64,000 nucleotides of DNA from Synechococcus sp. UW69 (GTDB taxonomy: Bacteria > Cyanobacteriota > Cyanobacteriia > PCC-6307 > Cyanobiaceae). The stretch covers positions 96,936 through 160,935 of the forward strand of contig NZ_UCNW01000006.1 in assembly GCF_900474185.1 (NCBI RefSeq). The letters are read 5' to 3'. This document shows, in pieces, positions 16,838 to 29,012 of this stretch. The translations under genes were made by a program, and so were the position numbers. Numbering within the stretch: the first letter of the stretch is position 1; every line of letters begins with the position of its first letter. Under the pieces are notes generated by a model that made no database searches, was not told where the DNA came from, and saw only the letters and a list, made by a program, of their open reading frames with translations.

Positions 16838-16885
16838 CATAATGCTTAACTCCCTTGCTACAACAAGGAAGTGGTGAGGCTTTTC

Positions 16886-18980
<2,095 letters not shown>

Positions 18981-19040
18981 TGGCTTGAACCTGTGGAATA
19001 GATTAATTCAAGTCGACGAACGAATTATTGCCTAAGCGGA

Positions 19041-19283
19041 TCAAGATTGTGCCTGCTGCGCATTCTTCTGGGCGACGAGTTGTGACATGACTTCGTCGAG
19101 CCGTTGTAGCTCTGGATGCGCCGCTACCGTGGCGTCGATTTTTTTCTGTGAAAGGCGCAGTTTTTTGCCTAGACCAATTACATCTTGAAAAAGTCTTTCT
19201 CGGTAGGCAGCTAATTCCTCAATAGACTCTTGCAATTCTTTGATGCTGGGTAAATCGGACGCTGCGTTGTCCATGCATTTCAC
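19041..19283 (-). CDS. Conserved small helical protein of the phycobilisome region
   Basis: 80 residues, nearly all helical and charged: SIKELQESIEELAAYRERLF, then KKLRLSQKKIDATVAAHPELQRLDEVM (split in two runs). It may form a coiled coil. It has no signal peptide or catalytic motif. It is read in the same direction as cpeU-pebA-pebB, with 60 bases between, and divergent from cpeB. The function is unknown; location suggests a role with phycobiliproteins or their regulation. Confidence 0.6.
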   Translation of the reverse strand: MKCMDNAASDLPSIKELQESIEELAAYRERLFQDVIGLGKKLRLSQKKIDATVAAHPELQRLDEVMSQLVAQKNAQQAQS

Positions 19284-20139
<856 letters not shown>

Positions 20140-20191
20140 TCTGCGGACGAACAAGTCTTCTCTTTTTACCTTCTCAGCACCTTTTACCTAA

Positions 20192-20695
<504 letters not shown>

Positions 20696-20712
20696 TCCGC
20701 TCAAGGTTCTAG

Positions 20713-20749
20713 CTGGAGGGGGGGGGGCACTTTGCTCCCCCCTTTTTTG
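20713..20749 (+). terminator. Terminator of the cpeBA operon
   Basis: A run of G's pairs with GCTCCCCCC across a short CACTTT-type loop, followed by TTTTTTG. It starts 18 bases after the cpeA stop, as expected for a highly expressed antenna operon. Confidence 0.9.
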
Positions 20750-20828
20750 TGTCCGTCAGATGGAAGACCTTGAATCACCCATCACAGACAAGCTTCAATT
20801 CCATTAGATTTCTCAAAGAAACTGTTTT

Positions 20829-21266
20829 TTGATGACAACGTTTGTTCTATCTCATAACTTACAAGTTCAATCAGAGCACGTGCGTGCATTGAATTTTGAG
20901 GAGCTTGCACAAGCACTTAAATCTCTTTCAGAAAATATTTCATCAACTACAGTTCTCGATCATCCTCATTGGAAACTCTCAATATCATCTGATTTGTCGC
21001 CGCAAGAACTGGCTGCTGATCTAGTTCAGACATGGTCTCAATACCGTCGACAACTTGGGCATGAGATGAACCACGTTGTCTTGGCACTCGGTGGAAGGAA
21101 GGATTCCCCAGCTTCTCCTGGAGCTCCACTCCAGGAGGGATATTGGGGTGTTGACTTAGTTGAAACAACCGATGAAGTTGCTTTTCTTCAGGCGATCAAT
21201 TGGGATGTTCTTAAATCTGGGCGTCCAGAAGATTCCATTTTTCAGGTTTCCTCAGCATCCCTATAA
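20829..21266 (+). CDS. Conserved phycobilisome-region protein (DUF2656-like)
   Basis: 145 residues. The start TTFVLSHNLQVQSEHVRALNFEELAQAL (in parts) resembles what I recall of the DUF2656 family found in cyanobacteria. The C-terminal part (GYWGVDLVETTDEVAFLQAINWDVL) is more conserved-looking than the middle. No catalytic residues are evident. It stands between cpeBA and cpeY on the same strand, beyond the cpeA terminator, so it has its own promoter or relies on read-through. The function is unknown. Confidence 0.65.
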   Translation: MMTTFVLSHNLQVQSEHVRALNFEELAQALKSLSENISSTTVLDHPHWKLSISSDLSPQELAADLVQTWSQYRRQLGHEMNHVVLALGGRKDSPASPGAPLQEGYWGVDLVETTDEVAFLQAINWDVLKSGRPEDSIFQVSSASL

Positions 21267-21273
21267 GCAGTCC

Positions 21274-21627
21274 TTAAGACTGCTTTCGGCGATTTTTGCG
21301 ACGACCAGAGCTTTTTTTAGTCTCTTTACTTTCTTCTATCTTGTCTGAGGTTTTCTTGCTAGAAGAAGACTCAGACGTCGATTTCAATTTCTCAACTAGT
21401 TGTCGTACCTTGGAAGTCGATTCTTTCGTTTTAGGTGTTGCTGTCAATGGACGATGCTCGGCTTTGCTCCACCCGACACATGTGATCGATGTTTTGCAAC
21501 TTCTAAAAGCTTGCATCCATTGCGCCATGAATCGGGTGTCCACACCAACTGTGTGTGGCGTTGAGGGCCTACAGCCGTCCATCACTCCTGTCGAAACCTG
21601 AATCAATCGTCCTGGAAACGGTCCCAT
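21274..21627 (-). CDS. Conserved small protein with lysine/serine-rich tail
   Basis: 117 residues. The N-terminal half (MGPFPGRLIQVSTGVMDG, then FMAQWMQAFRSCKTSITCVGWSKAEHRPL in parts) looks folded and contains two cysteines. The C-terminal half is a low-complexity basic tail (SSSSKKTSDKIEESKETKKSSG, then RRKNRRKQS). A basic disordered tail may bind nucleic acid or other phycobilisome proteins. It is convergent with the preceding ORF by seven bases and divergent from cpeY. The family is unknown. Confidence 0.5.
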   Translation of the reverse strand: MGPFPGRLIQVSTGVMDGCRPSTPHTVGVDTRFMAQWMQAFRSCKTSITCVGWSKAEHRPLTATPKTKESTSKVRQLVEKLKSTSESSSSKKTSDKIEESKETKKSSGRRKNRRKQS

Positions 21628-21761
21628 AATTTTTATAGTGGATAAAAAGAATTTTGCCCCTTGTATCGTCTGTTGGCAAGCTTGCTAATACTTTCTTATC
21701 TTGACGTGAAGCATTCAATCATCTACAGCATGTAGAATCATTGAGAAGTTGGTCATTTCTG

Positions 21762-23081
21762 ATGCCCGGTGTTTTTGATAATATTCATGCTGGCCTTGAT
21801 CAAAGTGAGGCCGTTAATATCCTGTCTAAAAAAGTTGATGATTTAGAGAGTGAAAGTGATTATTATATGGCCGTTTCCCACCTGATCAATTTTCCTGACC
21901 CAATAACAAGCCAAGCATTATTAATTTTTCTCGATAGGCCGTCTACAGTTACACCTATAGGTCTTGCACAACGAAAAGCTGTAGAAGTTCTTGCGCGATT
22001 AGGGGTGACAGAGGCCAAACCTAAAATTGCGAGTTTTTTAGATAGCTCTGATATTTATATGGTTGAGAATGCTGCTTGGGCTTTGGCTCGTCTGAATTGT
22101 CAAGACCCTGAAGTGCATCAACGCATGATTCATTTGGTGGATGACACTTGTCAAAATCAAAGAGTCTTAATTCAAAGTTTATCGAAGCTTTCTGTTAAAT
22201 CAGCAATTTCAACGATTTCGGCTCTTACAGCTCATGAAAAGCCTTCGGTGCGCGGTGCTGCTATCGCCGCCATGATTCAGCTATCTGGAGATCATTCACA
22301 TCTGGCTGATCTTTCAGATCATTTGTACAGTTCCAATCAAATGGATCGACAGTCGGCTGTACAAGATGTGATCGACGCGAATGCTGTTGAGCTTTTATCT
22401 GATTTAGTCCAGGCACCAATTTCCCCTGCATTTCGGATGCGAGCTGTTCGAGCTTTATTTGATAACCCTGTAAAAAAACTCTCAAACGATCACGCAATAA
22501 CAGCAGTTGATCAACTTTTTTTTGATGATCCTCGGTCGATAACTGTCCTTCATCATTACGCTGAATCTATGCCTACACAGCTTTTGGTAGAGGGCTTGTT
22601 TCACCCAGATTTCAGTCGTTGTTATCTTGCGATGCAGGCGCTCTTCAACTGCGATGCTGAAGAGACTTGGATTGCTGTTGACAATTGCTGGCGAGAAAAA
22701 GCCCATAATGACTACGGTGCGCACTATTTTTTGATGCGTTTGTTTGGACTGAAGGCAGGTTGGAGTGATGAAGCCCTTGTTCGAATATATAAAATCCTCT
22801 CGGATGCGATTATCGATAAGCGCCCACAATTTAGAAAATCACCACCAGCGGCTTTGTTATCATTCGCCAAATTGTTTCCTGGCCAATACGATTGTATTCT
22901 GGACAATTGTTTTTCTCTAGAAAATAAGCCTGGTTGGGATATGTGTTATGCAGGCCTCCTCTTAATCCAAGCTGATCAGACAGATCGTCTGCAAATTCGA
23001 CATCAACGTCAGCTACAACAGCTTGTCGAATCGGATGTCGACAGTTTGCTGCGTCTGAAAGCACAGGCAGTTATTGGTTAG
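21762..23081 (+). CDS. cpeY: Phycoerythrobilin lyase CpeY
   Basis: From MPGVFDNIHAGLD the product is 439 residues, CpeY-like. It consists of HEAT/PBS-lyase repeats: IYMVENAAWALARLNCQDPE, EKPSVRGAAIAAMIQLSG and MDRQSAVQDVIDANAVELL. The conserved HNDYGAHYFLMRLFGLKAGWSDEAL block follows (in parts). CpeY with CpeZ attaches phycoerythrobilin to Cys82 of CpeA. It is followed by cpeZ, as in other PE-containing cyanobacteria. GC and codon use look clearly lower than cpeBA. An ATG at 21741 is an alternative start. Confidence 0.88.
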   Translation: MPGVFDNIHAGLDQSEAVNILSKKVDDLESESDYYMAVSHLINFPDPITSQALLIFLDRPSTVTPIGLAQRKAVEVLARLGVTEAKPKIASFLDSSDIYMVENAAWALARLNCQDPEVHQRMIHLVDDTCQNQRVLIQSLSKLSVKSAISTISALTAHEKPSVRGAAIAAMIQLSGDHSHLADLSDHLYSSNQMDRQSAVQDVIDANAVELLSDLVQAPISPAFRMRAVRALFDNPVKKLSNDHAITAVDQLFFDDPRSITVLHHYAESMPTQLLVEGLFHPDFSRCYLAMQALFNCDAEETWIAVDNCWREKAHNDYGAHYFLMRLFGLKAGWSDEALVRIYKILSDAIIDKRPQFRKSPPAALLSFAKLFPGQYDCILDNCFSLENKPGWDMCYAGLLLIQADQTDRLQIRHQRQLQQLVESDVDSLLRLKAQAVIG

Positions 23082-23158
23082 TTGAGAACCAAATTCCAAT
23101 TTCTTATGACCCGAGACATCCAATGCTAATATGGAAAATTCAATGATTAGTCTATTAA

Positions 23159-23797
23159 GTGAGCGACGATTCGATTATTCCTTCAATTGATGCATTATTT
23201 GAGGATCTAATGCATCCCAATCCTAGGATTCAGGAAGAAGCCTGTTTGATTCTCTCTGAGCACTATCAGAAAGAGGCGATGCCAAAATTATTAGAACTTT
23301 TCTGTCATTATGATCCCAAAGTATATAGAGCGGCTGTTAAAGGAATTGGTTTCTTTGGGAGTTCTGCATTCGATCCTTTGATCGAACTTTATGCAACAAC
23401 TGAGAATCAAACTGCAAGGCGTTGTTGTCCGAAGGCATTCGTACAATTGTTCAAGAATTTTCCTGATCAGCCTTTTCCTGATTCAGTGATGGAGATGCTG
23501 GAACAAGGGATTGATGATACAGATATGGTGGTCGTACAAGGTGCTTTGATGTGTCTCGGTCAGATTGGTAAGCAACAATTTAAGTCTGAAGAGGCAATAA
23601 GACTTCTGGCAAGGTCTCTCAGCAGTGAAAATGTGGCTTTGATCTTTAGTGCATCTCAGGCTCTTGCCGATATCCCGAATCCTATGGCTGAAGATGCTTT
23701 GCATAAACTTCAAGAAAACAATGATGATCCATTGATTCAGGAAGCAGCTCAGTCTGCATTGGCACGACTTCAGAACCTATTAAATTCTAGAAGTTAA
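23159..23797 (+). CDS. cpeZ: Lyase partner / chaperone CpeZ
   Basis: 212 residues from a GTG start, with HEAT repeats throughout (DPKVYRAAVKGIGFFGSSAFDPL in parts, then MVVVQGALMCLGQIGK and ALIFSASQALADIPNP). CpeZ assists CpeY and other lyases and stabilises PE subunits in strains where it was studied. It lies 77 bases after cpeY in the same direction. The start is consistent with the family length of about 205 residues. Confidence 0.88.
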   Translation: MSDDSIIPSIDALFEDLMHPNPRIQEEACLILSEHYQKEAMPKLLELFCHYDPKVYRAAVKGIGFFGSSAFDPLIELYATTENQTARRCCPKAFVQLFKNFPDQPFPDSVMEMLEQGIDDTDMVVVQGALMCLGQIGKQQFKSEEAIRLLARSLSSENVALIFSASQALADIPNPMAEDALHKLQENNDDPLIQEAAQSALARLQNLLNSRS

Positions 23798-23808
23798 TAT
23801 CTTTTCCT

Positions 23809-24153
23809 TTATCCAGTTACTGTTTTTACTCCTTCATAATAGCCTCCAGCACGAAAATCGAAACGTTCTACTTTATCCTCTTTGGCACATGTTGTCTGTG
23901 AATAATGTAGGAGTGTGCTAAATCCTTCGGGTACCATTTTTGGGCATAACCTGCCTACATCATTGGCAAATGGGCAGAAATACACACCTGCCCATCGATT
24001 CAGGAAACGACCCTTTATTTCATCCGAAAAGATAAATCCATGTTGATCTGCGAGCTTGAGGATTTCCTCGGGCTCAGCTTCCTGGAAAAGAGCTCTGAAT
24101 GGCAAATCTTCTTCTAGAACTTCAAGAAAGCGTATGAATTCAGCACGCGACAT
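23809..24153 (-). CDS. Nif11-domain protein, candidate unk10 of the CA4 island
   Basis: 114 residues. The N-terminal half (MSRAEFIRFLEVLEEDLPFRALF, then EEILKLADQHGFIFSDEIKGRF, described in parts) matches the Nif11-like domain, best known as a leader of ribosomally made peptides. The remainder is rich in aromatic residues and has cysteines (YFCPF, RLCPK, TTCAKE) but is not a typical peptide core, and no maturation enzyme is near. It is beside the putative mpeZ, the place of unk10 in CA4-A islands. It is convergent with cpeZ. Confidence 0.65.
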   Translation of the reverse strand: MSRAEFIRFLEVLEEDLPFRALFQEAEPEEILKLADQHGFIFSDEIKGRFLNRWAGVYFCPFANDVGRLCPKMVPEGFSTLLHYSQTTCAKEDKVERFDFRAGGYYEGVKTVTG

Positions 24154-24515
24154 AGAGAATCTAGTTGCTTATCCATATTTTACCAGCATGTATCCGCTTC
24201 TTATCAGAGTTGTTTTGCTTATGGAGGGTCCAGTGGGCTTTTCATTCTCCTTGGATGTAAGGGCCCCGTCCGCGTTGTCAGGCTTCTGTGCAAAAAGCAA
24301 AGTATTTAATCAAGCTTGATTTTGAGATTGGCTTGTTGCTGCTTGGTTCCTATGCAATGGATGAAATTCTCATCGTGCTCTGATCACTTGCTTCACTTTA
24401 TTCTTCTTAAGCTAGATATCCATTAATTATCAATTTTGCAGGTGCATGGGTCAATTCTTACCAATTCATCGTTATAGGTAAATTCCGCTGTTAGAAATAA
24501 ATATACGCGTTTCGC
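24154..24515. other. AT-rich divergent spacer before mpeZ
   Basis: About 360 bases with no supported gene between the leftward Nif11 ORF and the rightward mpeZ. It should contain both promoters and binding sites for the FciA/FciB regulators if this is a CA4 island. No operator repeat was recognised with confidence. Confidence 0.5.
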
Positions 24516-25709
24516 ATGGTGCCTAACTCGCAGAGATTTGATACTTTATTTTCGTGGATGGATGAACAGCAGGCCATTAGATTGCTTTCACAAAATATTC
24601 GTACTCTCGATAATCCTGGCATTAAGTATATTGCAGCGACAAGGCTGGGAGCTTGTTCTTCGCGAGACTCTCTTGACGCGTTAGTTTTAGCTGCCACTGG
24701 GGACAGAGAAAATATTTTTGACTCTATTACACGCCGCAAATCTATTGAAGCACTAGGACGTCGACGTGATCTCAGTACATTGCCTACCATTTATGATGCT
24801 ATGTCTAGTAGCGATGAGCAGACGATTGTTAATGCGGTTGATACGTTGATTAATTTTGGCGTTCCACTTGATTCTCAGTTTAAATCATCTCTTTTAAAGA
24901 TCATTCAAGATGGCTCAGATGTACTTAAGCGTGTTGCAATTCAGTGCTTTAGTCGTTTGGAGATGCATGACAGTAATGGGATAATCTCTAAGCAACAGAG
25001 CAATCCAAATATATTAGTTAATGGCGCATCTATCGCTTATTCAATAAGAGTTGAAGGTGATAAGAGCAAGTTGCAGACTCTTACAGATCACCTCGAAAAT
25101 ACCAATGTTATTTATCGGAGATCGTCGGTTATTGATATTGGTGATGCTGGTGAGCCGTCTCTTTTGTCGAATATTGCAAAAGTAGCCGTTTCAATGCCCT
25201 TAAGAGCTAAAAGTGCGTTCAAGATAACTCCGAAGATTAAAACTGAATCCCAAAGAAGCCTGATCAATCAAATGTTGCAGGATGATTCTCGTCATCTCTG
25301 TTTCACGCAAAGTGTTGATGTACCTGTTGATTTAAAAGAAGTCTGCGACTTACTAAGGCATAGAGACGAAGAACGGCAGTATTCGGGTGCAAAAACCTTG
25401 TTTACTTGGCCGGTTGCTGGTCTAACGGAGGCAATCAACTCTATTTGGGAGAATCATGGCTCCGACTATGGCGTTCACTATCAAGTCAACTGTTTGATCT
25501 CTCAACTTGGATTAACAGAATTATCTTTCATTACCAAGGAATCATTATCAGAGCCAGCTCCACAGTATGCAAAATCAAAAATTGCAGCCACTTGGGGATG
25601 CTTAAACTTAGGTTTATCCGAATGTCGCAGTGAGATTGAAAATCTATTTATGATGTCTAGTTGGGAACCTCTTCGATGGACATGTGCAGAGGTTTTACGC
25701 AAGTTGTAG
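24516..25709 (+). CDS. mpeZ: PEB lyase-isomerase MpeZ (CA4 island)
   Basis: 397 residues, closely related along its whole length to MpeY at 31492-32688: QAIRLLSQNIRTLDNPGIKYIAATRLGA, RITRR/SITRRKSIEALGRRR and RHRDEERQYSGA have counterparts, as do DYGVHYQVNCL and PQYAKSKIAATWGCLNLGL (all given in parts). In RS9916, MpeZ attaches phycoerythrobilin to Cys83 of PEII alpha and isomerises it to phycourobilin in blue light. The position beside two AraC regulators supports MpeZ. MpeW of CA4-B is the alternative, but that island lies at one end of the phycobilisome region. Base composition is AT-rich. Confidence 0.8.
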   Translation: MVPNSQRFDTLFSWMDEQQAIRLLSQNIRTLDNPGIKYIAATRLGACSSRDSLDALVLAATGDRENIFDSITRRKSIEALGRRRDLSTLPTIYDAMSSSDEQTIVNAVDTLINFGVPLDSQFKSSLLKIIQDGSDVLKRVAIQCFSRLEMHDSNGIISKQQSNPNILVNGASIAYSIRVEGDKSKLQTLTDHLENTNVIYRRSSVIDIGDAGEPSLLSNIAKVAVSMPLRAKSAFKITPKIKTESQRSLINQMLQDDSRHLCFTQSVDVPVDLKEVCDLLRHRDEERQYSGAKTLFTWPVAGLTEAINSIWENHGSDYGVHYQVNCLISQLGLTELSFITKESLSEPAPQYAKSKIAATWGCLNLGLSECRSEIENLFMMSSWEPLRWTCAEVLRKL

Positions 25710-25741
25710 AGGGTTGATCTTTTATTGTTTTGATTAGTTGT

Positions 25742-26707
25742 TTAGAAAGGTAACTTGTACCGCCTCGATTTTTCTATGGTTTGACTTGGAAGTTCGCCAA
25801 AGGCAGTGTAGTAACGTCGCGCATATCTTCCTTGATGTTTAAACCCATATTTAATCGCAATATCACGAATTGAGTATAGTTTTAATTTCTGACGAGCTTC
25901 CTTGTTGAGCATCATTCTTCTCGATTCTTCTAGCCTAATATGTGTCATCAGCTCAATGATTCCCATGCCAAAGAATTCCTGACAGACGCGATATAATGAT
26001 GCCTGGCTTGTGTTGATATGTTTGCAGACTTCAAGCAACGATAGAGGAGATTCCATAGACTTTTGGCTGTGGGCAAGGTTGATGATTTCTCTTAATTGAC
26101 CGATGTTCTTTTGTCCGTGACTATTTTGTTCACTCATTGGTTCTTCGAGGCATGCTATTACTAGGTCAAAGTATTTTTCTGGCGTCTGAATTCCTGACGA
26201 TACCTCTTTTCTTGCTAATCTTTTGAGTTGGCCTAGGGCATTATTATTGGAATAAACTCCCTGATCACTCGTGAGTCTTTCGAGTCCATCGTATGCTTTG
26301 CAGTTTTTAAGCAATTCAAGGAGTAGTTTTTTATCAATCATGCAACCAGTACTAGAGCATTCACTGGAATATTTTCCCCATGCATTCCCTGGTACTGAGT
26401 TAATGGTTCCAAACCCAGCTAGGCTATTTTGGGCCATTTTAAATCCATCACAATATCCAAAGGCATCTTGAATGTCTATTTTTGGAGTAATCCAATTGAA
26501 GTCGATGGTAACACCATTGCCCCATCCCTCGTACAGCAAGGTTTTGTTGGCAGATATTTCTGCAAGTGATACTTTATTGGCAGTTGCGGCTTGCATCGTA
26601 TAGATACCATTGCCACCATCTAGCTGCGTTATTTTTGTAAGTTGACCCAGTTTTGCAAGCTCTTCAGAAATCTCTAGTGGATCTCGAAATTCAAAAGTTG
26701 TTTTCAT
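25742..26707 (-). CDS. fciB: AraC-family regulator of chromatic acclimation, probably FciB
   Basis: 321 residues. The C-terminal third holds an AraC-type DNA-binding domain: LLEVCKHINTSQASLYRVCQEFFGM with IELMTHIRLEESRRMM, then SIRDIAIKYGFKHQGRYARRYYTAFGELPSQTI (in parts). The N-terminal 200 residues may sense a signal; no known ligand-binding motif is visible. It is preceded by a second related gene with a 3-base gap. In CA4 islands FciA and FciB control the switch of mpeZ expression with light colour. Which of the two is fciA is inferred only from order. Confidence 0.75.
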   Translation of the reverse strand: MKTTFEFRDPLEISEELAKLGQLTKITQLDGGNGIYTMQAATANKVSLAEISANKTLLYEGWGNGVTIDFNWITPKIDIQDAFGYCDGFKMAQNSLAGFGTINSVPGNAWGKYSSECSSTGCMIDKKLLLELLKNCKAYDGLERLTSDQGVYSNNNALGQLKRLARKEVSSGIQTPEKYFDLVIACLEEPMSEQNSHGQKNIGQLREIINLAHSQKSMESPLSLLEVCKHINTSQASLYRVCQEFFGMGIIELMTHIRLEESRRMMLNKEARQKLKLYSIRDIAIKYGFKHQGRYARRYYTAFGELPSQTIEKSRRYKLPF

Positions 26708-26710
26708 GTT

Positions 26711-27742
26711 TTATTCTCCCTTCCAAGCACTGAATGAATATATATTCCTGTTTGATCGATCTATTGTTTGACTGGGAGTTTCTCCATAATACGAAGAGTA
26801 GGATTGCTCAAACTTTTTCCAGTTTTTGAAACCATAGTAAAGTGCTGTTCTTTTCTTTGTAAATTCTTTGAGTCCGGTTGAGGAATGGGGAGTTAAAAAT
26901 GCCTTGCGCGTCTGCTCCAAACGTATTCTTCTGACAAGCTCAATTACATCCATGTTGAAAATTCTTCGACATGTAGTATTTAGAGAGTCTCTGTTTGAAT
27001 TGAGGTATTCAGTAATTTCTTCGAGTGTGATTGGCGGCATTCCTGCACGATCTTCGTGAATTAGTTTGACCATATCTTCTATGAGGTCTGTTGACTCACA
27101 CCGATGTGCATCAAATGTTGATTCATTATCTTCGTTGTCAAGAAATATGATTGCTAGATCGTAAAAGGAATTTGGTTTCTTTGATGGCTGGCCATTGAAA
27201 TGATCATGGAATAATTTTTTGAGTTGAGTGCTGGCATGATCATCCGAGTCAATTCCAATGCATTCTTCGAGCCTTGCATAGGCATTAAAGGCATTCAATT
27301 TATTTATTCTTTCTTGTAATTTATTCCATTTTAAACTCATGCAGCAAAGCTCTTCATTTGCTCCCACAATGTCCCAGATATTTCCTCCTGTTTTGTTGAT
27401 CCGATTGAATCCGGCAATACTATTTCTCGTCATCTGGTGGCCGCTTATCGTTGTAAGTACCTCCTTATTTTTTGTCGCTAAACTATCTAGCCAGCAGAAC
27501 GATACTGATTTTGTATTGGCTTCTTCCTCGTAGAGAAGTGTTTGGTTGGATTTGAAAATTTCAAGATGGACATCTTGAATTGGTGAGCAAGTGGTCTGCG
27601 TTTCTAGAATTCCGGTGCTTAACTGAGTTACATTGCAGCCGAAGCTGGAGGTTGAATGATATTCCTCAAAATGTGCCTTGCAAAACTCTTCCATTTCGAG
27701 CGTATCGCAAAAAACATAATTTCGCGATCGTTTTCTTCGCAA
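26711..27742 (-). CDS. fciA: AraC-family regulator of chromatic acclimation, probably FciA
   Basis: 343 residues and a paralogue of the downstream regulator. Shared landmarks are GHQMTRNSIAGFNRINKTGGNIW in the N-terminal domain and a C-terminal helix-turn-helix: LEEITEYLNSNRDSLNTTCRRIFNMDV, ELVRRIRLEQTRKAF and YYGFKNWKKFEQSYSSYYGETPSQTI (in parts). It is the first gene of the pair on the minus strand. In RS9916, fciA and fciB have opposite effects on acclimation. The name is by position and is less sure than the pair as a whole. Confidence 0.75.
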   Translation of the reverse strand: MRRKRSRNYVFCDTLEMEEFCKAHFEEYHSTSSFGCNVTQLSTGILETQTTCSPIQDVHLEIFKSNQTLLYEEEANTKSVSFCWLDSLATKNKEVLTTISGHQMTRNSIAGFNRINKTGGNIWDIVGANEELCCMSLKWNKLQERINKLNAFNAYARLEECIGIDSDDHASTQLKKLFHDHFNGQPSKKPNSFYDLAIIFLDNEDNESTFDAHRCESTDLIEDMVKLIHEDRAGMPPITLEEITEYLNSNRDSLNTTCRRIFNMDVIELVRRIRLEQTRKAFLTPHSSTGLKEFTKKRTALYYGFKNWKKFEQSYSSYYGETPSQTIDRSNRNIYSFSAWKGE

Positions 27743-27958
27743 GACCTTTCAGCTTATTTTTTCTACTCTATGGTTTTTGGGGCTCATGTGTACGAAGCTT
27801 GATGTTTTTCTTGAAGATTAAATTTTCACTTTCTGCTATCCGATTCTTATCAGATTCGCTTGAATTCCTTCTGTTTATGTTAGGCGGAGTAGAGGTTGAG
27901 CTGCTTAGGGCATCTTTTTAATGCTTTAGCCCTCTTATTCGTACTTGCTCCTGTGTTC

Positions 27959-28855
27959 TTATGAATCTCTACTTAGTATGTTGATTGCAACATTGAATAC
28001 TGCTTGTACTGACTCATCTGTTTCTGCTGACTTTGCTGTTTCTATGCTTTCGACTGATTTATATGCTTCTAATTTCATCAGTGCCATCGCAGTGTTCTTG
28101 CGTACCTGATTGTCTTCGTCGATCAACTTTTTGCACAGTATATGTTCAACATCTTCTGCATCGCATGATTTTCCAATCAGTGTAACTGCTTCTGCTCTCA
28201 CCTCCGGTGAGATGTCATCTAGTGCTTTGAATACTCTGATTTGCGCCCGAGGATCATCACTCTTTTGTATTTGATCTCCTAAAGCTGAAATTGCAGCAAC
28301 TCGAACTTCAGCCACGTCTGAATCTGCAGCCTCTAGCAATGCCTCGGGTGCTTTGGCACCGATGAAACTTAGCGCCAGGTTGATCAAGCCAACCTGAAAT
28401 GGTGTGCAGTCTGGATTTTTCAGGATTCCTAGTAAGGAATCCATGGCGTCGGGGCCAATGGTTGCCATTGCTCCAGCAGAAGATCCGAGTACAACTGGAT
28501 CACTATCTTCTAAAAAGGCTTCAAGCAGATAAGGTAACGCTTCCTTGTTGCCAATTAAATTGAGCGTTTTTGCTGATGCTCTCCTGACGATGACATTCTG
28601 GTGACTTCGAAGTGCTTTACAGAGAATGGGTAGAGCTTTGTCTCCTACTGCGCCAAGACTTTTTGCAAAGGTGAGTCGCAGAGCTCCTCTCGCATCTCCG
28701 AGACCGGCGACCATTCGCTCGAGTGACTCTGCATCTGATTGAGGGATTTCACCTTCACCTAACTGTGTGCTGAGCTCATCAGCAAGCTGCTGTGCCTCTT
28801 CTTCCGTGAGTTGGCTTTCGCTGATTGATGAGATATCGGTGAAATCCTGGAGCAC
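27959..28855 (-). CDS. mpeU: Phycobilin lyase of the MpeU/CpeF type
   Basis: 298 residues with an acidic N-terminal lead (ESQLTEEEAQQLADELSTQLGEGE in parts) and HEAT repeats: ALRLTFAKSLGAVGDKALPILCKAL, VIVRRASAKTLNLIGNKEALPYLL and EVRVAAISALGDQIQKS (in parts). The length and layout fit MpeU, needed for full blue-light phycourobilin in RS9916, and its relatives MpeV and CpeF. The gene separates the mpeC-mpeBA cluster from the CA4 island, the reported place of mpeU relative to CA4-A. Site and isomerase activity cannot be read from sequence. Confidence 0.7.
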   Translation of the reverse strand: MLQDFTDISSISESQLTEEEAQQLADELSTQLGEGEIPQSDAESLERMVAGLGDARGALRLTFAKSLGAVGDKALPILCKALRSHQNVIVRRASAKTLNLIGNKEALPYLLEAFLEDSDPVVLGSSAGAMATIGPDAMDSLLGILKNPDCTPFQVGLINLALSFIGAKAPEALLEAADSDVAEVRVAAISALGDQIQKSDDPRAQIRVFKALDDISPEVRAEAVTLIGKSCDAEDVEHILCKKLIDEDNQVRKNTAMALMKLEAYKSVESIETAKSAETDESVQAVFNVAINILSRDS

Positions 28856-28948
28856 GGTGGATGTCCAACTTCGTTGAGTCGCAATCTAAGCGACTCTGCT
28901 CAGGCACCTACCGGCTTGTGGGGCTTTGCAGTGTCGCCGCGTGGACAC

Positions 28949-28979
28949 AAAAATGCCCCCTTCCTGGAAAGGGGGCAGA
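28949..28979 (-). terminator. Terminator after mpeC
   Basis: Stem TGCCCCCTT / AAGGGGGCA with a short loop, followed on the minus strand by TTTTTG. It lies about 35 bases after the mpeC stop and about 95 bases before mpeU, so mpeC and mpeU are probably separate units. Confidence 0.85.
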
Positions 28980-29012
28980 CGTGATGGCATTTCGGTGCCT
29001 AATTCATCTTCA

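Noticed and set aside
24516..25709. Calling this gene mpeW
   Set aside because: MpeW belongs to the CA4-B island at one end of the phycobilisome region. Here the gene is in the middle, so mpeZ is preferred, though only a tree can settle it.
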